IMG/VR virus record: IMGVR_UViG_3300028840_004731
Coordinates: 1 to 23,293 of that record
Source: a virus
Length of the DNA stretch: 23,293 nucleotides
Strand: one strand, 5' to 3'
Shown: piece by piece, positions 1 to 8,094 of the stretch
Numbering within the stretch: position 1 is the first letter of the stretch
Layout of the letters: every line of letters begins with the position of its first letter
The notes under the pieces: generated by a model
Databases searched by the model: none
The model's input: only the letters and a program-made list of their open reading frames with translations
Told to the model about the DNA's origin: nothing
Made by a program: the position numbers and the translations under genes

Positions 1-1713
1 GACAAGGCGGCCAAGAAGATCCAGGGCGTCACCGACTCGGCAGACAAGGCCGAGAAGACGGGCGGCTCAAAGCTCTCCAAGTTTGCGAAGGGTGCCGGCA
101 TTGCCTTCGCCGCAGTTGCGGCAGCGGCGGCAGCAGCAGCGGTGGCGGTAGCCAAGGCTGGTAAGGATATCTTCAGCTTCGTGGTGGATACGACCGCCAA
201 CCTGGACAAGATTGCGAAGCAAGCGGACCAGTCAGGGCTTGGGGTAGAGCAGTACCAACGGCTTGCGTTCGTAGCTGAACGTAGCGGTACGAACATCGAG
301 AACGTGAGTAAGGCATCGAGACGAATTGGCGTCTTGATGCAGGATGTGGCGCAGGGCGGCGGCAAGATGTTCACTGACACGCTCGCATCCATCGGTCTCA
401 GTCTCGAAGACATCCAGGGCAAAGACACCACCGCGCAGTTGGGCATCATCGGCGATGCCCTGAACACCTTTACCGATGATGGCGAGAAAGCAGCCATCGC
501 CGCGAAGCTGCTTGGTGAAGAGGCTGGCCCATTCCTCGTTCCTATGCTCAATGAAGGAACGGAAGGCATAAAGAAGCTTGCCGCAGAGGCAGGCAACGTA
601 TTCACCGAAGAGGATGTCGGAAAATCAGTAGCTTTCCAAGACTCCCTGACGAATGTCAATGTGATCATTAATCGGGTGAAGGGCGACTTGGCGACAGCGC
701 TCATTCCGGTGATGAAGGATGTAATCGAGAAGTTTACGGATTGGCTGCAAGAGAATGAGCAATTCATCGAGCAAGACTTGCCCGAGATCCTGGGCAAAGT
801 CGTGGAAGTACTATCGGAGCTTCTGCCGATCGTTGCCGATACCATCGTTGAATTCAAAAACTTCTTCAAGGAGATCAAGCAACTCGATGAGAGGCTGACC
901 GAGGACTTCGGTCCTGCGTGGGAGTACGTGAAGGGAGCGGTCTCCGCTGCCTTGTTCCCGATCAAGGCGGTTGCGGATGCCATCGGTGCGGTCATTGACC
1001 GCATCACCGAATTCGTCCGATCGAGCGAAACGCTCATGGCTCTTGCTCGACGCCTGGGCATTGGTGCATTCGAGAAGACGACCACGGTACGCGGTGCTCC
1101 ACGTCCGGGCGAGACTCCGGCGGAAACCGAAGCTCGTTTGCTTCGTGAGCATCAAGAAAAGGAACGCGAAGCGCAGGTCGACAAGATGCTGCGCAAAGAC
1201 TTGAAGGACGCAGCCAGACGCAACAAGCGTTACGGCGACAAGTTTGCTTCCGAGACGGTCAAGGGCGCAAAGGGCAGAAGGTTCACTCAACTTGAGAAGG
1301 ACGCACTACGGGGTGTCGGCAAGAGCGACGCCGAGATCCGTCAGTACGAGAAGGCCAACATCCGACGCGGACGAGTTGGCGTGGCACCCGGAAGCGCAGG
1401 AAAAGCTGCCGCTGCCACGGAAGCTGCTGCACGCCCGCTCACCAGCTTTGAGCAGTTGCTCGGGACGACGCTCGGGCCTGGCTTCGAGTTGAAACAGCTT
1501 GAAGCCGTGAAGCAAGTGAAGATCAAGGAGGAGGACATCAAGCCCGAGGCAGTAGTCAACATCACCAACAACACCTTCGATATTACACAGAATATCACGG
1601 GCACGACCGATCCCGTCGCCATCGGCAACGAGGCGGCGAAGGCCGTGAAACGTGAATTCAACATCCGACTCTCACGTGCTGCGCAAGCAGCCCAGACCAA
1701 CGTGGCCCGGTGA
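1..1713 (+). CDS. Tail tape measure protein, 3' part (5' end outside window)
   Basis: The reading frame is open from base 1 to the stop at 1711-1713, so the true start lies upstream; the first internal ATG is at 142. The visible 570 residues begin with a Lys/Asp-rich helix, then a run of about 20 Ala/Val residues (roughly 33-53), then long helical sequence with the repeated phrases usual in tape measure proteins (an LDKIAKQADQSGL segment, and a segment ending in LLGEEAGPFLVPML). The middle has hydrophobic helices (about 300-350) and the C-terminal third is charged and Ala-rich. Such proteins fill the tail tube, set its length and help DNA entry. It sits directly before baseplate genes, the classic position. 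The family is inferred from composition and context; no catalytic domain is visible in this part. Confidence 0.88.
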   Translation, partial: DKAAKKIQGVTDSADKAEKTGGSKLSKFAKGAGIAFAAVAAAAAAAAVAVAKAGKDIFSFVVDTTANLDKIAKQADQSGLGVEQYQRLAFVAERSGTNIENVSKASRRIGVLMQDVAQGGGKMFTDTLASIGLSLEDIQGKDTTAQLGIIGDALNTFTDDGEKAAIAAKLLGEEAGPFLVPMLNEGTEGIKKLAAEAGNVFTEEDVGKSVAFQDSLTNVNVIINRVKGDLATALIPVMKDVIEKFTDWLQENEQFIEQDLPEILGKVVEVLSELLPIVADTIVEFKNFFKEIKQLDERLTEDFGPAWEYVKGAVSAALFPIKAVADAIGAVIDRITEFVRSSETLMALARRLGIGAFEKTTTVRGAPRPGETPAETEARLLREHQEKEREAQVDKMLRKDLKDAARRNKRYGDKFASETVKGAKGRRFTQLEKDALRGVGKSDAEIRQYEKANIRRGRVGVAPGSAGKAAAATEAAARPLTSFEQLLGTTLGPGFELKQLEAVKQVKIKEEDIKPEAVVNITNNTFDITQNITGTTDPVAIGNEAAKAVKREFNIRLSRAAQAAQTNVAR

Positions 1714-1716
1714 CCA

Positions 1717-2415
1717 ATGGCGACTAATCTAAGCACAGTCTTCGGCGGCGGGAGCTTCGATGGAATCATCGGATTCAACACGGCGAGTTTCTATCGCCTT
1801 GATCCTACGGGCACTGTGCCCATCGAGCCCATCGCAGACATCGTGCCTGGAGTGACGCCTTTCCGCGTCACCTTCGACATGATCGACTCCGAGTCTCAGA
1901 TGCAGGCGTACCGGGTCACGCGCAACACGTTGCAGGACTTCTCGGACGTGACGCCCAATGTCCACAAGGAGTTGACTCAGATCACGATCACGGGAACGCT
2001 CTCGGCAGCAGCGCCGATGAGCATCGTGGGCTTGCCTCCTTTGCCGACCTTCGGGGCTCGTCTCGACCTACTCAGGCTCGCGAACCTGGAGCGGATAGCC
2101 GACCAGAGGCGTCCCATCATGTGCGTCACGCCACGGGTGAGCCTGGCTCGGTGTTTCATCACGTCCATCACGAGGCCCTGGGTGCCCTCAGACGGCGATT
2201 CTTCCGTGGTGACAGTTACGGTCCTCGAAGCCCGAATCGCCTCTCCCTACAACGCTGACGTGCTCCCAGACACCGATGCTCTGGACGCGGGCAACAGCCA
2301 GACGACCGGAGGCGGCGAGCAGAGCGCAGGGACGGTGACGACGGCCAACACCGAGAGCCCTCCTGTCGATGAGTTGCCACCGGGCACCCACCCCAACCAG
2401 ACGGCGGATTGGTGA
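1717..2415 (+). CDS. Dit-like baseplate/tail protein
   Basis: A 232-residue protein starting three bases after the tape measure stop. Residues about 50-90 have the pattern of the N-terminal domain of Dit-like phage tail proteins: a beta strand (FRVTFDMIDSESQ), then 'hhh-x-DFSDVTPNVHKE', then a strand ending in ITITGTLSAAAP. The region from about 120 to 175 is also beta-rich. The last 40 residues (about 193-232) are Gly/Thr/Pro-rich and probably disordered. Dit-like proteins form the ring joining the tail tube to the baseplate hub, which fits a gene directly between tape measure and hub genes. Family assignment is by motif resemblance, not alignment; a LysM or gpU-type hub connector is the main alternative. 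Confidence 0.62.
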   Translation: MATNLSTVFGGGSFDGIIGFNTASFYRLDPTGTVPIEPIADIVPGVTPFRVTFDMIDSESQMQAYRVTRNTLQDFSDVTPNVHKELTQITITGTLSAAAPMSIVGLPPLPTFGARLDLLRLANLERIADQRRPIMCVTPRVSLARCFITSITRPWVPSDGDSSVVTVTVLEARIASPYNADVLPDTDALDAGNSQTTGGGEQSAGTVTTANTESPPVDELPPGTHPNQTADW

Positions 2416-2792
2416 TGGCAATACGTGAGCTTACGGTTCAAGTGAACAACTCGGATCACCTGAGCACTCAGGTGAATCTGGATGGTGAGCTATTTCGCCT
2501 CGACTTCTACACGACCAAGGCGGTGGATCTCTCGACCGGCCTACCGCCAGACACGACGAAGCTTTGGTACATCGATCTTTACGACAGCCAGGGCAACGCT
2601 CTCGTGCTCGGGTTGGGGATGGCGACCGGAATCGACATTCTCCATCCGTACAGAGCATTGGGTGTGCCGAAGGGCAAGCTGTTCGTAGCGCCTTCCAACG
2701 AGGGTGCATTCATCGATCCCGACAGCACGGCGTTCTCGGAGGACAGGGCTCACCTGTACTACCAAACCGAAGATTCCGCATTCCCGAGCTAG
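2415..2792 (+). CDS. Baseplate plug protein (Pam3 gp18-like)
   Basis: About 125 residues. I place the start at the ATG overlapping the previous stop (TGATG at 2413-2417), although TTG 2409 and GTG 2412 are in frame just upstream. The protein is a compact beta fold with the features I associate with the cyanophage Pam3 plug (gp18) domain: an N-terminal strand (IRELTVQVNN), a central 'LWYIDLYDSQGNALVLGLGMATGIDIL' type block containing W-x-I-D-x-x-D and G-x-D-I-L, and a short C-terminal strand LYYQTE. In contractile baseplates of this type the plug closes the tube near the hub. Position between Dit-like and hub genes supports this. The assignment is from memory of the family pattern. Confidence 0.6.
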   Translation: MAIRELTVQVNNSDHLSTQVNLDGELFRLDFYTTKAVDLSTGLPPDTTKLWYIDLYDSQGNALVLGLGMATGIDILHPYRALGVPKGKLFVAPSNEGAFIDPDSTAFSEDRAHLYYQTEDSAFPS

Positions 2793-2795
2793 TCC

Positions 2796-3683
2796 ATGAT
2801 CCCGTTCACCGAGTTTCTGCAACCCAGCGCAATGCTGGTGCTCCTGACTCCGCCGCCCATTGTCAACACCGATGGGCTTGGTATCAGGATGTCGTGGAAC
2901 GTGCATCGTACTCGATCCACGAATGCAGACCAGGCAACGATCACGCTTACCAACCTGAGCTACGCGACCCGTCGTGCGATGCACGAATCGTGGAAGTACT
3001 TTTCGCAGGTGTTTGGCTACACCATCGAGCTATCGATTGGCTGGGGCGGTTTGATGGAGCGCGTATTCGTTGGCGATGCGTGGAAGATGATCCCCGAGGA
3101 GCGGACTGGCGAGGATGTCATCACGACCTTCGAAACGGGGGATGGCAACAAGCAGATCCGCGATGCAACGGTTGGGCAAAACTTCGCCAACGTCTCCATT
3201 GACGTAATCCTCAAGTACTTGGTAACGACAGTGCTGAAGGTGCCGCTCGATCCGGCGTCGGAAGCTCTGATTCTCGCTCGCGCTGCGCTACTCCCCATCA
3301 TGCTGTGGAACAACTACGTGTTGCAGGGTGATCCGCAAGACCGTCTCGATGAACTGATCGAGACGCTCGGGCTGGAGTGGAAGATCTACAACGGCGTCTT
3401 CATCGCGATGGAGAAAGGCAACGCAGCAACAGCCTCTCCTATCGCTTTCCCGCTCAACGTCAAGACGGGCCTGCTGGATTGGTGGGAAGAGAACGACGGG
3501 AACATCGGGGTTTTTGCTCTCGCCAACCCCAACGTCAAGCCCGGACACCAGATCTCGGTCATCGATTCGTTTGGCGTGCCCGTGGGCTCTCCCGCACATC
3601 GAGTTGAGAGCATCACGTTCACAGGCTCGACAGACGGCGATAGCGTCATGGAGATCTCAGCAAGGAAGTCGGTGCTGCTATGA
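2796..3683 (+). CDS. Baseplate hub protein (gp27/gpD-like)
   Basis: A 295-residue protein starting at ATG 2796, three bases after the previous stop. It begins with strands containing GIRMSWNVHRTR, then a 'NQATITLTNLS' type block (here NADQATITLTNLSY) and 'ELSIGWGG...VFVGDAW', which is the hallmark of T4 gp27 / P2 gpD-like hub proteins with their two tube-like barrel domains. The middle (about 130-200) is helical, and the C-terminus returns to strands with 'VKPGHQISVID' and 'HRVESITFTGSTDGDSVMEISA', as in hubs. The hub joins the spike to the tail tube. It overlaps the following spike gene by 4 nt (ATGA at 3680), consistent with translational coupling of hub and spike. Confidence 0.72.
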   Translation: MIPFTEFLQPSAMLVLLTPPPIVNTDGLGIRMSWNVHRTRSTNADQATITLTNLSYATRRAMHESWKYFSQVFGYTIELSIGWGGLMERVFVGDAWKMIPEERTGEDVITTFETGDGNKQIRDATVGQNFANVSIDVILKYLVTTVLKVPLDPASEALILARAALLPIMLWNNYVLQGDPQDRLDELIETLGLEWKIYNGVFIAMEKGNAATASPIAFPLNVKTGLLDWWEENDGNIGVFALANPNVKPGHQISVIDSFGVPVGSPAHRVESITFTGSTDGDSVMEISARKSVLL

Positions 3684-4450
3684 GTAGAGCGAACCGCACT
3701 GGCGTTTACGAGCTTCCCGAGACCCCAGAGCTTGCGGATCTCTTCAAGGCATGGGGTCGCAGGCTGAGGCTCAGCCTGCGCACCAATACCGTTGCCACCG
3801 TGCTTGCCTACAACGCAACTACGCAGAAGGCGAAGGTCACGGTTGACATTCTCCAGATTCTCAAGGTGCTCAACCCGCTCACTCCGGGTGCCGACCCGAA
3901 TCAGAACAATCAAGAAGTTGAAGCGCAGCCTGTCATCCTAAACGACATTCCGGTTGCGTGGCCGAGGACGACGGTCGGCTACTTGACGTTTCCTCTGATC
4001 CCGCAGGACACGGGCGAGTTGATCATCCAGGACCGTGGGTTGCAGCAGTGGCTCAAGCGCCAGGAAGTGTTGCCTGTCGATCCCGTACAGGCTGCGACCC
4101 ACGCGTTGCAGGATGCCGTGTTCCATCCCGGCCTGCACGACAACATCGATGCCATCGTCCCACCCACGGACCAGACGGCGACAGTGCTGCACGGAGACAC
4201 GTTTATCAGGCTGGGTCGTGCTGCGGCTCTGGGGGTCGCGAGACTGACGGACCAGACCTCAGCGAACGCGACCATGGCGGCCTGGATCACGATGGTCACC
4301 GCGGCCGTCACCACGATGGCCGCTCCTTTCAACGTTGCGCCTCCCGGTACTCCGGTTGTCAGTCTTGGACCTGGCAGCGTTGTTCCACCCATCGCACCAA
4401 CCGACTTTGGTGTGATCACGACGGCTTCCACGAAGACAAGCTCGGAGTGA
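3680..4450 (+). CDS. Central spike / membrane-puncturing protein (Gp138 N-terminal family)
   Basis: 256 residues. The N-terminal half matches the Gp138 N-terminal OB-like domain: a helix followed by TVATVLAYNATTQKAKVTVDI, then ILNDIPVAWP, GYLTFPLIPQDTGELIIQDR, 'LQQWLKRQ' and the typical 'HALQDAVFHPGLHDN' (about residues 140-156). Beyond this the chain becomes Thr/Ala/Pro/Gly-rich, ending in TASTKTSSE, as expected for a thin beta-helical or disordered tip. Proteins of this family sit at the tip of the tail and pierce the host envelope, suggesting a host with an outer membrane. It follows the hub with a 4-nt overlap and precedes wedge genes. Confidence 0.8.
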   Translation: MSRANRTGVYELPETPELADLFKAWGRRLRLSLRTNTVATVLAYNATTQKAKVTVDILQILKVLNPLTPGADPNQNNQEVEAQPVILNDIPVAWPRTTVGYLTFPLIPQDTGELIIQDRGLQQWLKRQEVLPVDPVQAATHALQDAVFHPGLHDNIDAIVPPTDQTATVLHGDTFIRLGRAAALGVARLTDQTSANATMAAWITMVTAAVTTMAAPFNVAPPGTPVVSLGPGSVVPPIAPTDFGVITTASTKTSSE

Positions 4451-4451
4451 G

Positions 4452-4802
4452 ATGGATATCAAGATTGACAACAACCAAGACATGCTCATCGAAAACGGCG
4501 ATCTCGTCTTCGTGAAGGATGGTAACGCAATTAGCCAACACATCGGAATGCGTTTGCGTTGCTGGCTTGGTGAGAGCCCCTACGACACGAAGGCGGGTGT
4601 TCCGTACCTCACGGTCATCTTCCAGCCGGGCACGACACCATCGGCCATCATCTTCATCCTTGAGCAAGTGATACTTCAGACGCCGGGCGTGACTGGCGTG
4701 AAGCTGAATTACACGCTCGATCGAGAGAATCGTGAATTGACCGTCACCGGCACGGCAGAGTCCATCGATGGTCCTATCGACTTCACCGAGGTGATTTCAT
4801 GA
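4452..4802 (+). CDS. Baseplate wedge protein, gp25/gpW-like (Mu gp46 family)
   Basis: 116 residues beginning at ATG 4452, one base after the spike stop, with GGAG nearby (tcggagtgag). The sequence follows the gp46/gp25 pattern: a short N-terminal strand pair (MDIKIDNNQDMLIENGDLVFV), 'AISQHIGMRLRCWLGESPYDTKAGVPY', and the C-terminal 'QTPGVTGVKLNYTLDRENRELTVTGTAES' block. The lysozyme-like wedge protein initiates sheath assembly in contractile tails; its presence is the best evidence that this is a myovirus-type particle. It overlaps the gpJ-like gene by 4 nt (ATGA), the usual pairing. Confidence 0.85.
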   Translation: MDIKIDNNQDMLIENGDLVFVKDGNAISQHIGMRLRCWLGESPYDTKAGVPYLTVIFQPGTTPSAIIFILEQVILQTPGVTGVKLNYTLDRENRELTVTGTAESIDGPIDFTEVIS

Positions 4803-6091
4803 CGACTCCGCTACAGCTTAGCTCCGATGGGTTGCAGACCCAGACCCAGCAAGAGGTGTTCGATGAGCTTGGACAGAAGCTCGTCTCTGTGTTTGGCAAC
4901 TCGTTGAACACGACGCTGCAATCCGTCAACGGCCAGTACATGTGGATCACGAGCGAGCTACGTGCTGTCGATCAGCAGGTGTTGCTCGACGTATACCGCA
5001 GCTTCGACCCCAACAGCGCAACCGGCGTGTCTCTCGATCAGCGTGCTGCCTTGACTGGTAGCATTCGCAAGGGAGCAGCCAACTCCACGGTCGATGGTCT
5101 CATCGAGTTTGGTGGCGCAGGGACGGTCAACAACGGCGATCTGATTCGCAACGATGACCAGAACACGCTCTGGGAAGCCATCAATGGTCCGTACACCGAC
5201 ACGGGCGGCCCATACCCAGAATACGTTGCGGCGACATTCCAGGCTGTAGATACCGGACCGAAGCTCGCGGACGCGGGGACTAACTGGTCCGTAGTTACGG
5301 TCTCCGCCAACTTCGATGGCTTCGCCAATCCGGTGGAGGACGCAACGCTTGGTCGGGATCAGGAGACTGACCCGGAGTTTCGGGCACGTCGTCTCATCGA
5401 GCTTCACTCACCGGGCCTTGGTCCGCTCTCGACCATCAACGCAATTGTCAGCAAGGTGGATACGGACAACGGCCGGGTCGATACGGTTCGCACGTATCAC
5501 AACCCGAACATCAACCCGGTTTGCCCGATGGGCATCCCGTTCAAGGCGTTCTGCGTCATCTGCGAGACCACGCCCAACCCACCGGGTGCCGGGCTACAGC
5601 AGGACATCTTCGACGCCATCTTGACCTCGATGGGCGGAGGCGGTGAGGCATACGGAACGAGCTACACGGGAACAGCAGTAGACGTGGAGGGCCAGACGCA
5701 TCCGATAGCCTTCGACATCGTGACGCTTGTTGACCTTTACTTGCAGATCACGATCTCGACGGCGGACAGCACGGGAGGCGACGGGCCGGTCATCCCCGAA
5801 GACCAGACACAGATGGCCGAGATCATTCGCGATGCTTGCGTGACGGCGGCGACCAACAGCTTCACGGTCATCGGACGCGACGCCAAAGAGATCGACTACA
5901 TCGGCACGATTCAGAACCTCATCTTGTCGGGCCAGCTTTCAGGGATCGATATCATTCAAGTGGACTTGAGCGATGTGAGCAAGACCGGACCATTTACGCC
6001 CGATTTCTTGCCCATCACGATTCGAGAGAAAATCGACCTCGATTCGGGTGAGATCCGCGTCATCATCGATGGAAACGTGGTGATTGCATAA
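4799..6091 (+). CDS. Baseplate wedge protein, gpJ-like (Mu gp47 family)
   Basis: 430 residues. The N-terminus has the typical helix-rich lead 'ELGQKLVSVFGNSLNT...VNGQYMWITSELRAVDQQVLLDVYRSFDPNSATGVSLDQRAALTG' (about 25-90), followed by a 'RDQETDPEFRARRLIELHSPG' motif (about 185-205), the most recognisable signature of baseplate J-like proteins (E-T-D-x-x-F-R-x-R). The C-terminal part contains an alpha/beta domain and ends with 'LPITIREKIDLDSGEIRVIIDG'. The protein forms wedges around the hub and transmits the contraction trigger. It starts within the gp25-like gene by a 4-nt overlap and its stop abuts the next start (TAAATG). Confidence 0.85.
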   Translation: MTTPLQLSSDGLQTQTQQEVFDELGQKLVSVFGNSLNTTLQSVNGQYMWITSELRAVDQQVLLDVYRSFDPNSATGVSLDQRAALTGSIRKGAANSTVDGLIEFGGAGTVNNGDLIRNDDQNTLWEAINGPYTDTGGPYPEYVAATFQAVDTGPKLADAGTNWSVVTVSANFDGFANPVEDATLGRDQETDPEFRARRLIELHSPGLGPLSTINAIVSKVDTDNGRVDTVRTYHNPNINPVCPMGIPFKAFCVICETTPNPPGAGLQQDIFDAILTSMGGGGEAYGTSYTGTAVDVEGQTHPIAFDIVTLVDLYLQITISTADSTGGDGPVIPEDQTQMAEIIRDACVTAATNSFTVIGRDAKEIDYIGTIQNLILSGQLSGIDIIQVDLSDVSKTGPFTPDFLPITIREKIDLDSGEIRVIIDGNVVIA

Positions 6092-6481
6092 ATGGCTATT
6101 TGGGGCACACTCTGGGGTGGTGCGTTTCGATGGGGCGGCGCAGCCGTCGGCCCTGTTTATGCGTGCCAGTTGACTGAAGATCGTGTGCTCATCCAGCATC
6201 CTGATGCTCCAGGAGAGCGGCAGTTTCGCGATTGGATTTGCAAGTACAACGAGCATGCAGGTGAGTACATCGATGTCTGCGCCGAAGTGAAAGAAGCCTT
6301 CGACGTAGATACGGCGGTTGGTGAGCAACTCGACATGATCGGCTCTTGGGTAGGGCTGCCTCGTTCGGGCTTCACAATCTGTTGTCTATCTGTCGTCAAT
6401 TCATCGGCACGGCAGTCGTCAACCCGGTCATCCTCCAAAACGCTCCTCCCTACGGCTACGTGCTCACCGTGCCTGGAGTGA
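6092..6481 (+). CDS. Baseplate gpI-like/DUF2612-type protein, 5' part of an interrupted frame
   Basis: The ATG directly follows the gpJ stop. Residues 1 to about 93 look like the N-terminus of the gpI-like tail protein next to gpJ in such operons (DUF2612 / Mu gp48 relatives): 'REFRDWICKYNEHAGEYIDVCAEV' style helices and 'TAVGEQLDMIGSWVGLPRSGF', close to the family's 'GxQLDxIGxxVGxPR' core. After GLPRSGF the sequence turns into low-quality Ser/Arg/Cys-rich sequence to the stop at 6481, while the -1 frame (6346-6696) carries the convincing continuation. I infer that the true product spans 6092-6696 and that a single-base loss (or assembly error) near 6370-6395 splits it. Confidence 0.65.
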   Translation: MAIWGTLWGGAFRWGGAAVGPVYACQLTEDRVLIQHPDAPGERQFRDWICKYNEHAGEYIDVCAEVKEAFDVDTAVGEQLDMIGSWVGLPRSGFTICCLSVVNSSARQSSTRSSSKTLLPTATCSPCLE

Positions 6482-6696
6482 CGCTCGCGGAGTTGGAGAT
6501 TCTGGTCCGTTTCCTCTGTCAAGCGACATTCGCTGGTGTCCTCGGTCAAGTCATCGTTGTTTCCGACACGCAGTCGTATTGGGGCTCGACCCACGGCGCG
6601 GTAGCGGGCAGCGGTATCTGGTGTTCGGATCACGGGGCAGTTGCTAACTGCGCAACGTGGTCGCACGTCGTCACGATTGGGGACAAGCCCTGCTGA
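6346..6696 (+). CDS. Baseplate gpI-like/DUF2612-type protein, 3' part in the -1 frame
   Basis: The open frame begins in the middle of the 5' part (first available codon is a TTG at 6346; no good ribosome site). From about 6385 it reads as sensible protein: 'RQFIGTAVVNPVILQNAPP', 'YVLTVPGVTLAELEILVRFL' and 'ATFAGVLGQVIVV', which matches the expected second half of a gpI/DUF2612-like baseplate protein, then an aromatic Gly-rich tail (YWGSTHGAVAGSGIW...) like those that attach fibres. No obvious X-XXY-YYZ slippery heptamer lies in the overlap, so a programmed -1 shift is not supported; an indel is more likely. An independent small gene is possible but would lack a start signal. Confidence 0.5.
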   Translation: MGRAASFGLHNLLSICRQFIGTAVVNPVILQNAPPYGYVLTVPGVTLAELEILVRFLCQATFAGVLGQVIVVSDTQSYWGSTHGAVAGSGIWCSDHGAVANCATWSHVVTIGDKPC

Positions 6697-6717
6697 CTCA
6701 AGGAGTAACTTTCACGA

Positions 6718-6876
6718 ATGCTTCAATCGTTCACAACTCCAAAAATTACTCCCGATCAAGTACGGGCGATCCGGGCCGATGGGAGGGCCGCCAAGGAGAT
6801 CGCCGAGGACTACAACATCACTGACGTGTCCGTCTGGAACATCAAAGCCGGGCGCACATGGAAGTGGGTGAGGTAA
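6718..6876 (+). CDS. Small helix-turn-helix protein (52 aa)
   Basis: A short gene between baseplate and fibre genes with a good ribosome site (AAGGAGTAACT, 6699-6709) eight bases before ATG 6718. The protein reads as 'ITPDQVRAIRADGRAAKEIAEDYNITDVSVWNIKAGRTWKWV' in outline (shown here as motif: V-x-x-I-R, then K-E-I-A-x-x-Y-x-I-T, then V-W-N-I-K, then T-W-K-W). This is the helix-turn-helix often found at the C-terminus of phage HNH homing endonucleases and as free-standing small phage proteins. It could bind DNA as a small regulator or be what is left of a homing endonuclease. It ends six bases before the fibre start. Confidence 0.72.
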   Translation: MLQSFTTPKITPDQVRAIRADGRAAKEIAEDYNITDVSVWNIKAGRTWKWVR

Positions 6877-6882
6877 AAAAAC

Positions 6883-8094
6883 ATGCCGACGAAACCTTCG
6901 ACGGTCTTCCAATTTGCCACCGGGGCGAACTACACCGCTGGTCCATTCATCGGCAGCGCGACAAAGGTCATCCCCGGCGACATCCTCAACGGCTTCGTGC
7001 CGGGGACTGGCATCGTCGCCGAGTGGAACAACTACATGTTTCACTGGAGCGGTGAGTGGATCACCGACTGGCTCGATCAGGGGTCATCGGCCAATGATGT
7101 GGACGCTCACATCGTGGAGACGAATGCGCAAGGCGTTGCTTCCGTCGCCGCGGGCCTGATTGGAAATTCCGTATCACCGAACCTCGCTCTTGCCGTGTAC
7201 GAAAACACGGGAGCGCCGACCCACACGATCTACGCACGCAACAACTCAGGTGGGAACGGTGTCTACTCGTACACGGTTGGCGGTGGCTTCACGTTTCTCG
7301 GCGTGGGCTCGACGGCGGGCATTAGCTCGACCACCACGACGGACGGCAACGCGATCCAGACGAGCGCAGGAGGCACGGGCCACGGAGGCGCATTCCTCGC
7401 AACCGGAACGGGCGATGGGGTCAACGCGGTAGCCAACGGAACGGGCGCCGGGATTCAGGCGACCCGTGACGACGCCACAGGCGGCCCTGCTGGCGAGTTT
7501 CTCCAGGACGGGGGTGGTGCTCCCCTCCGAGGAATCGTCCACTGTGAGCCCACCAGCGAGCCCACAGCGCCCGTCGAGGGCGACCTCTACATCAAGGGAG
7601 GCTCAGCCGGTTTCGGACGGGGCGGCATCTATGAGTATGACGATGACGGCGCATCCGGCGGCGGCAGCGGAGGATGGCAGAAGGCTTGGACCACGGCCGG
7701 CGGTGTTGGCTACGACTACAACTCCGACGAGGGTGATACGACGGAGTCTGCCGGATCGATGACGACCAAGGTGTCGTTGACGCTCGATAGCTCGGGCTCA
7801 CCCGGCAAGGGTCAGGGCAAGTATCTCGTGCAGATGAGTGTCAATGTCCGGCTCGCCGGAGGAGCGGCTCTTGCGACACGAGCACTCATCGAATTTCACG
7901 ATGACACAGGCAAGTTCGATGAGGCCGAGATCGACTTTGCCGCAACCGGGCAAAACAAGATTGTCAGCACAATTCGCGAAGTGACATTGGGCGCTCCGAC
8001 AGTGCTTTTGCGGATTCGTTTCGCAACCGGAAGTGCAGGCAATGGGGTCATCGCAAACAATGCACGAATCAGCGCTCAAGGAGCATACGAGTAG
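6883..8094 (+). CDS. Tail fibre / receptor-binding protein
   Basis: 403 residues, start ATG 6883 preceded by GAGGT (6870s). The N-terminal 100 residues are beta-like with aromatic residues (FQFATGANYTAGPFIG, WNNYMFHWSGEWITDWLDQG), plausibly the baseplate anchor. Residues about 130-210 are Gly/Thr/Ser-rich with short repeated strands (GGFTFLGVGSTAG, TSAGGTGHGGAFLATGTGDGVNAVANGTGAG), as in trimeric fibre shafts. The C-terminal 110 residues form a more regular beta domain (LTLDSSGSPGKGQGKYLVQMSVNVRL ... VLLRIRFATG) suitable as a receptor-binding head. Location after the last baseplate gene and before terminase supports this. No chaperone gene follows: the next gene starts within the stop codon. 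Confidence 0.68.
   Translation: MPTKPSTVFQFATGANYTAGPFIGSATKVIPGDILNGFVPGTGIVAEWNNYMFHWSGEWITDWLDQGSSANDVDAHIVETNAQGVASVAAGLIGNSVSPNLALAVYENTGAPTHTIYARNNSGGNGVYSYTVGGGFTFLGVGSTAGISSTTTTDGNAIQTSAGGTGHGGAFLATGTGDGVNAVANGTGAGIQATRDDATGGPAGEFLQDGGGAPLRGIVHCEPTSEPTAPVEGDLYIKGGSAGFGRGGIYEYDDDGASGGGSGGWQKAWTTAGGVGYDYNSDEGDTTESAGSMTTKVSLTLDSSGSPGKGQGKYLVQMSVNVRLAGGAALATRALIEFHDDTGKFDEAEIDFAATGQNKIVSTIREVTLGAPTVLLRIRFATGSAGNGVIANNARISAQGAYE

Noticed and set aside
811-1290. Minus-strand frame of 159 codons within the tape measure gene
   Set aside because: It is a shadow of a strongly coding plus-strand frame, with no family features.
6340-6420. Programmed -1 ribosomal frameshift in the gpI-like gene
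   Set aside because: No X-XXY-YYZ heptamer in frame and no clear downstream pseudoknot; an indel is simpler.
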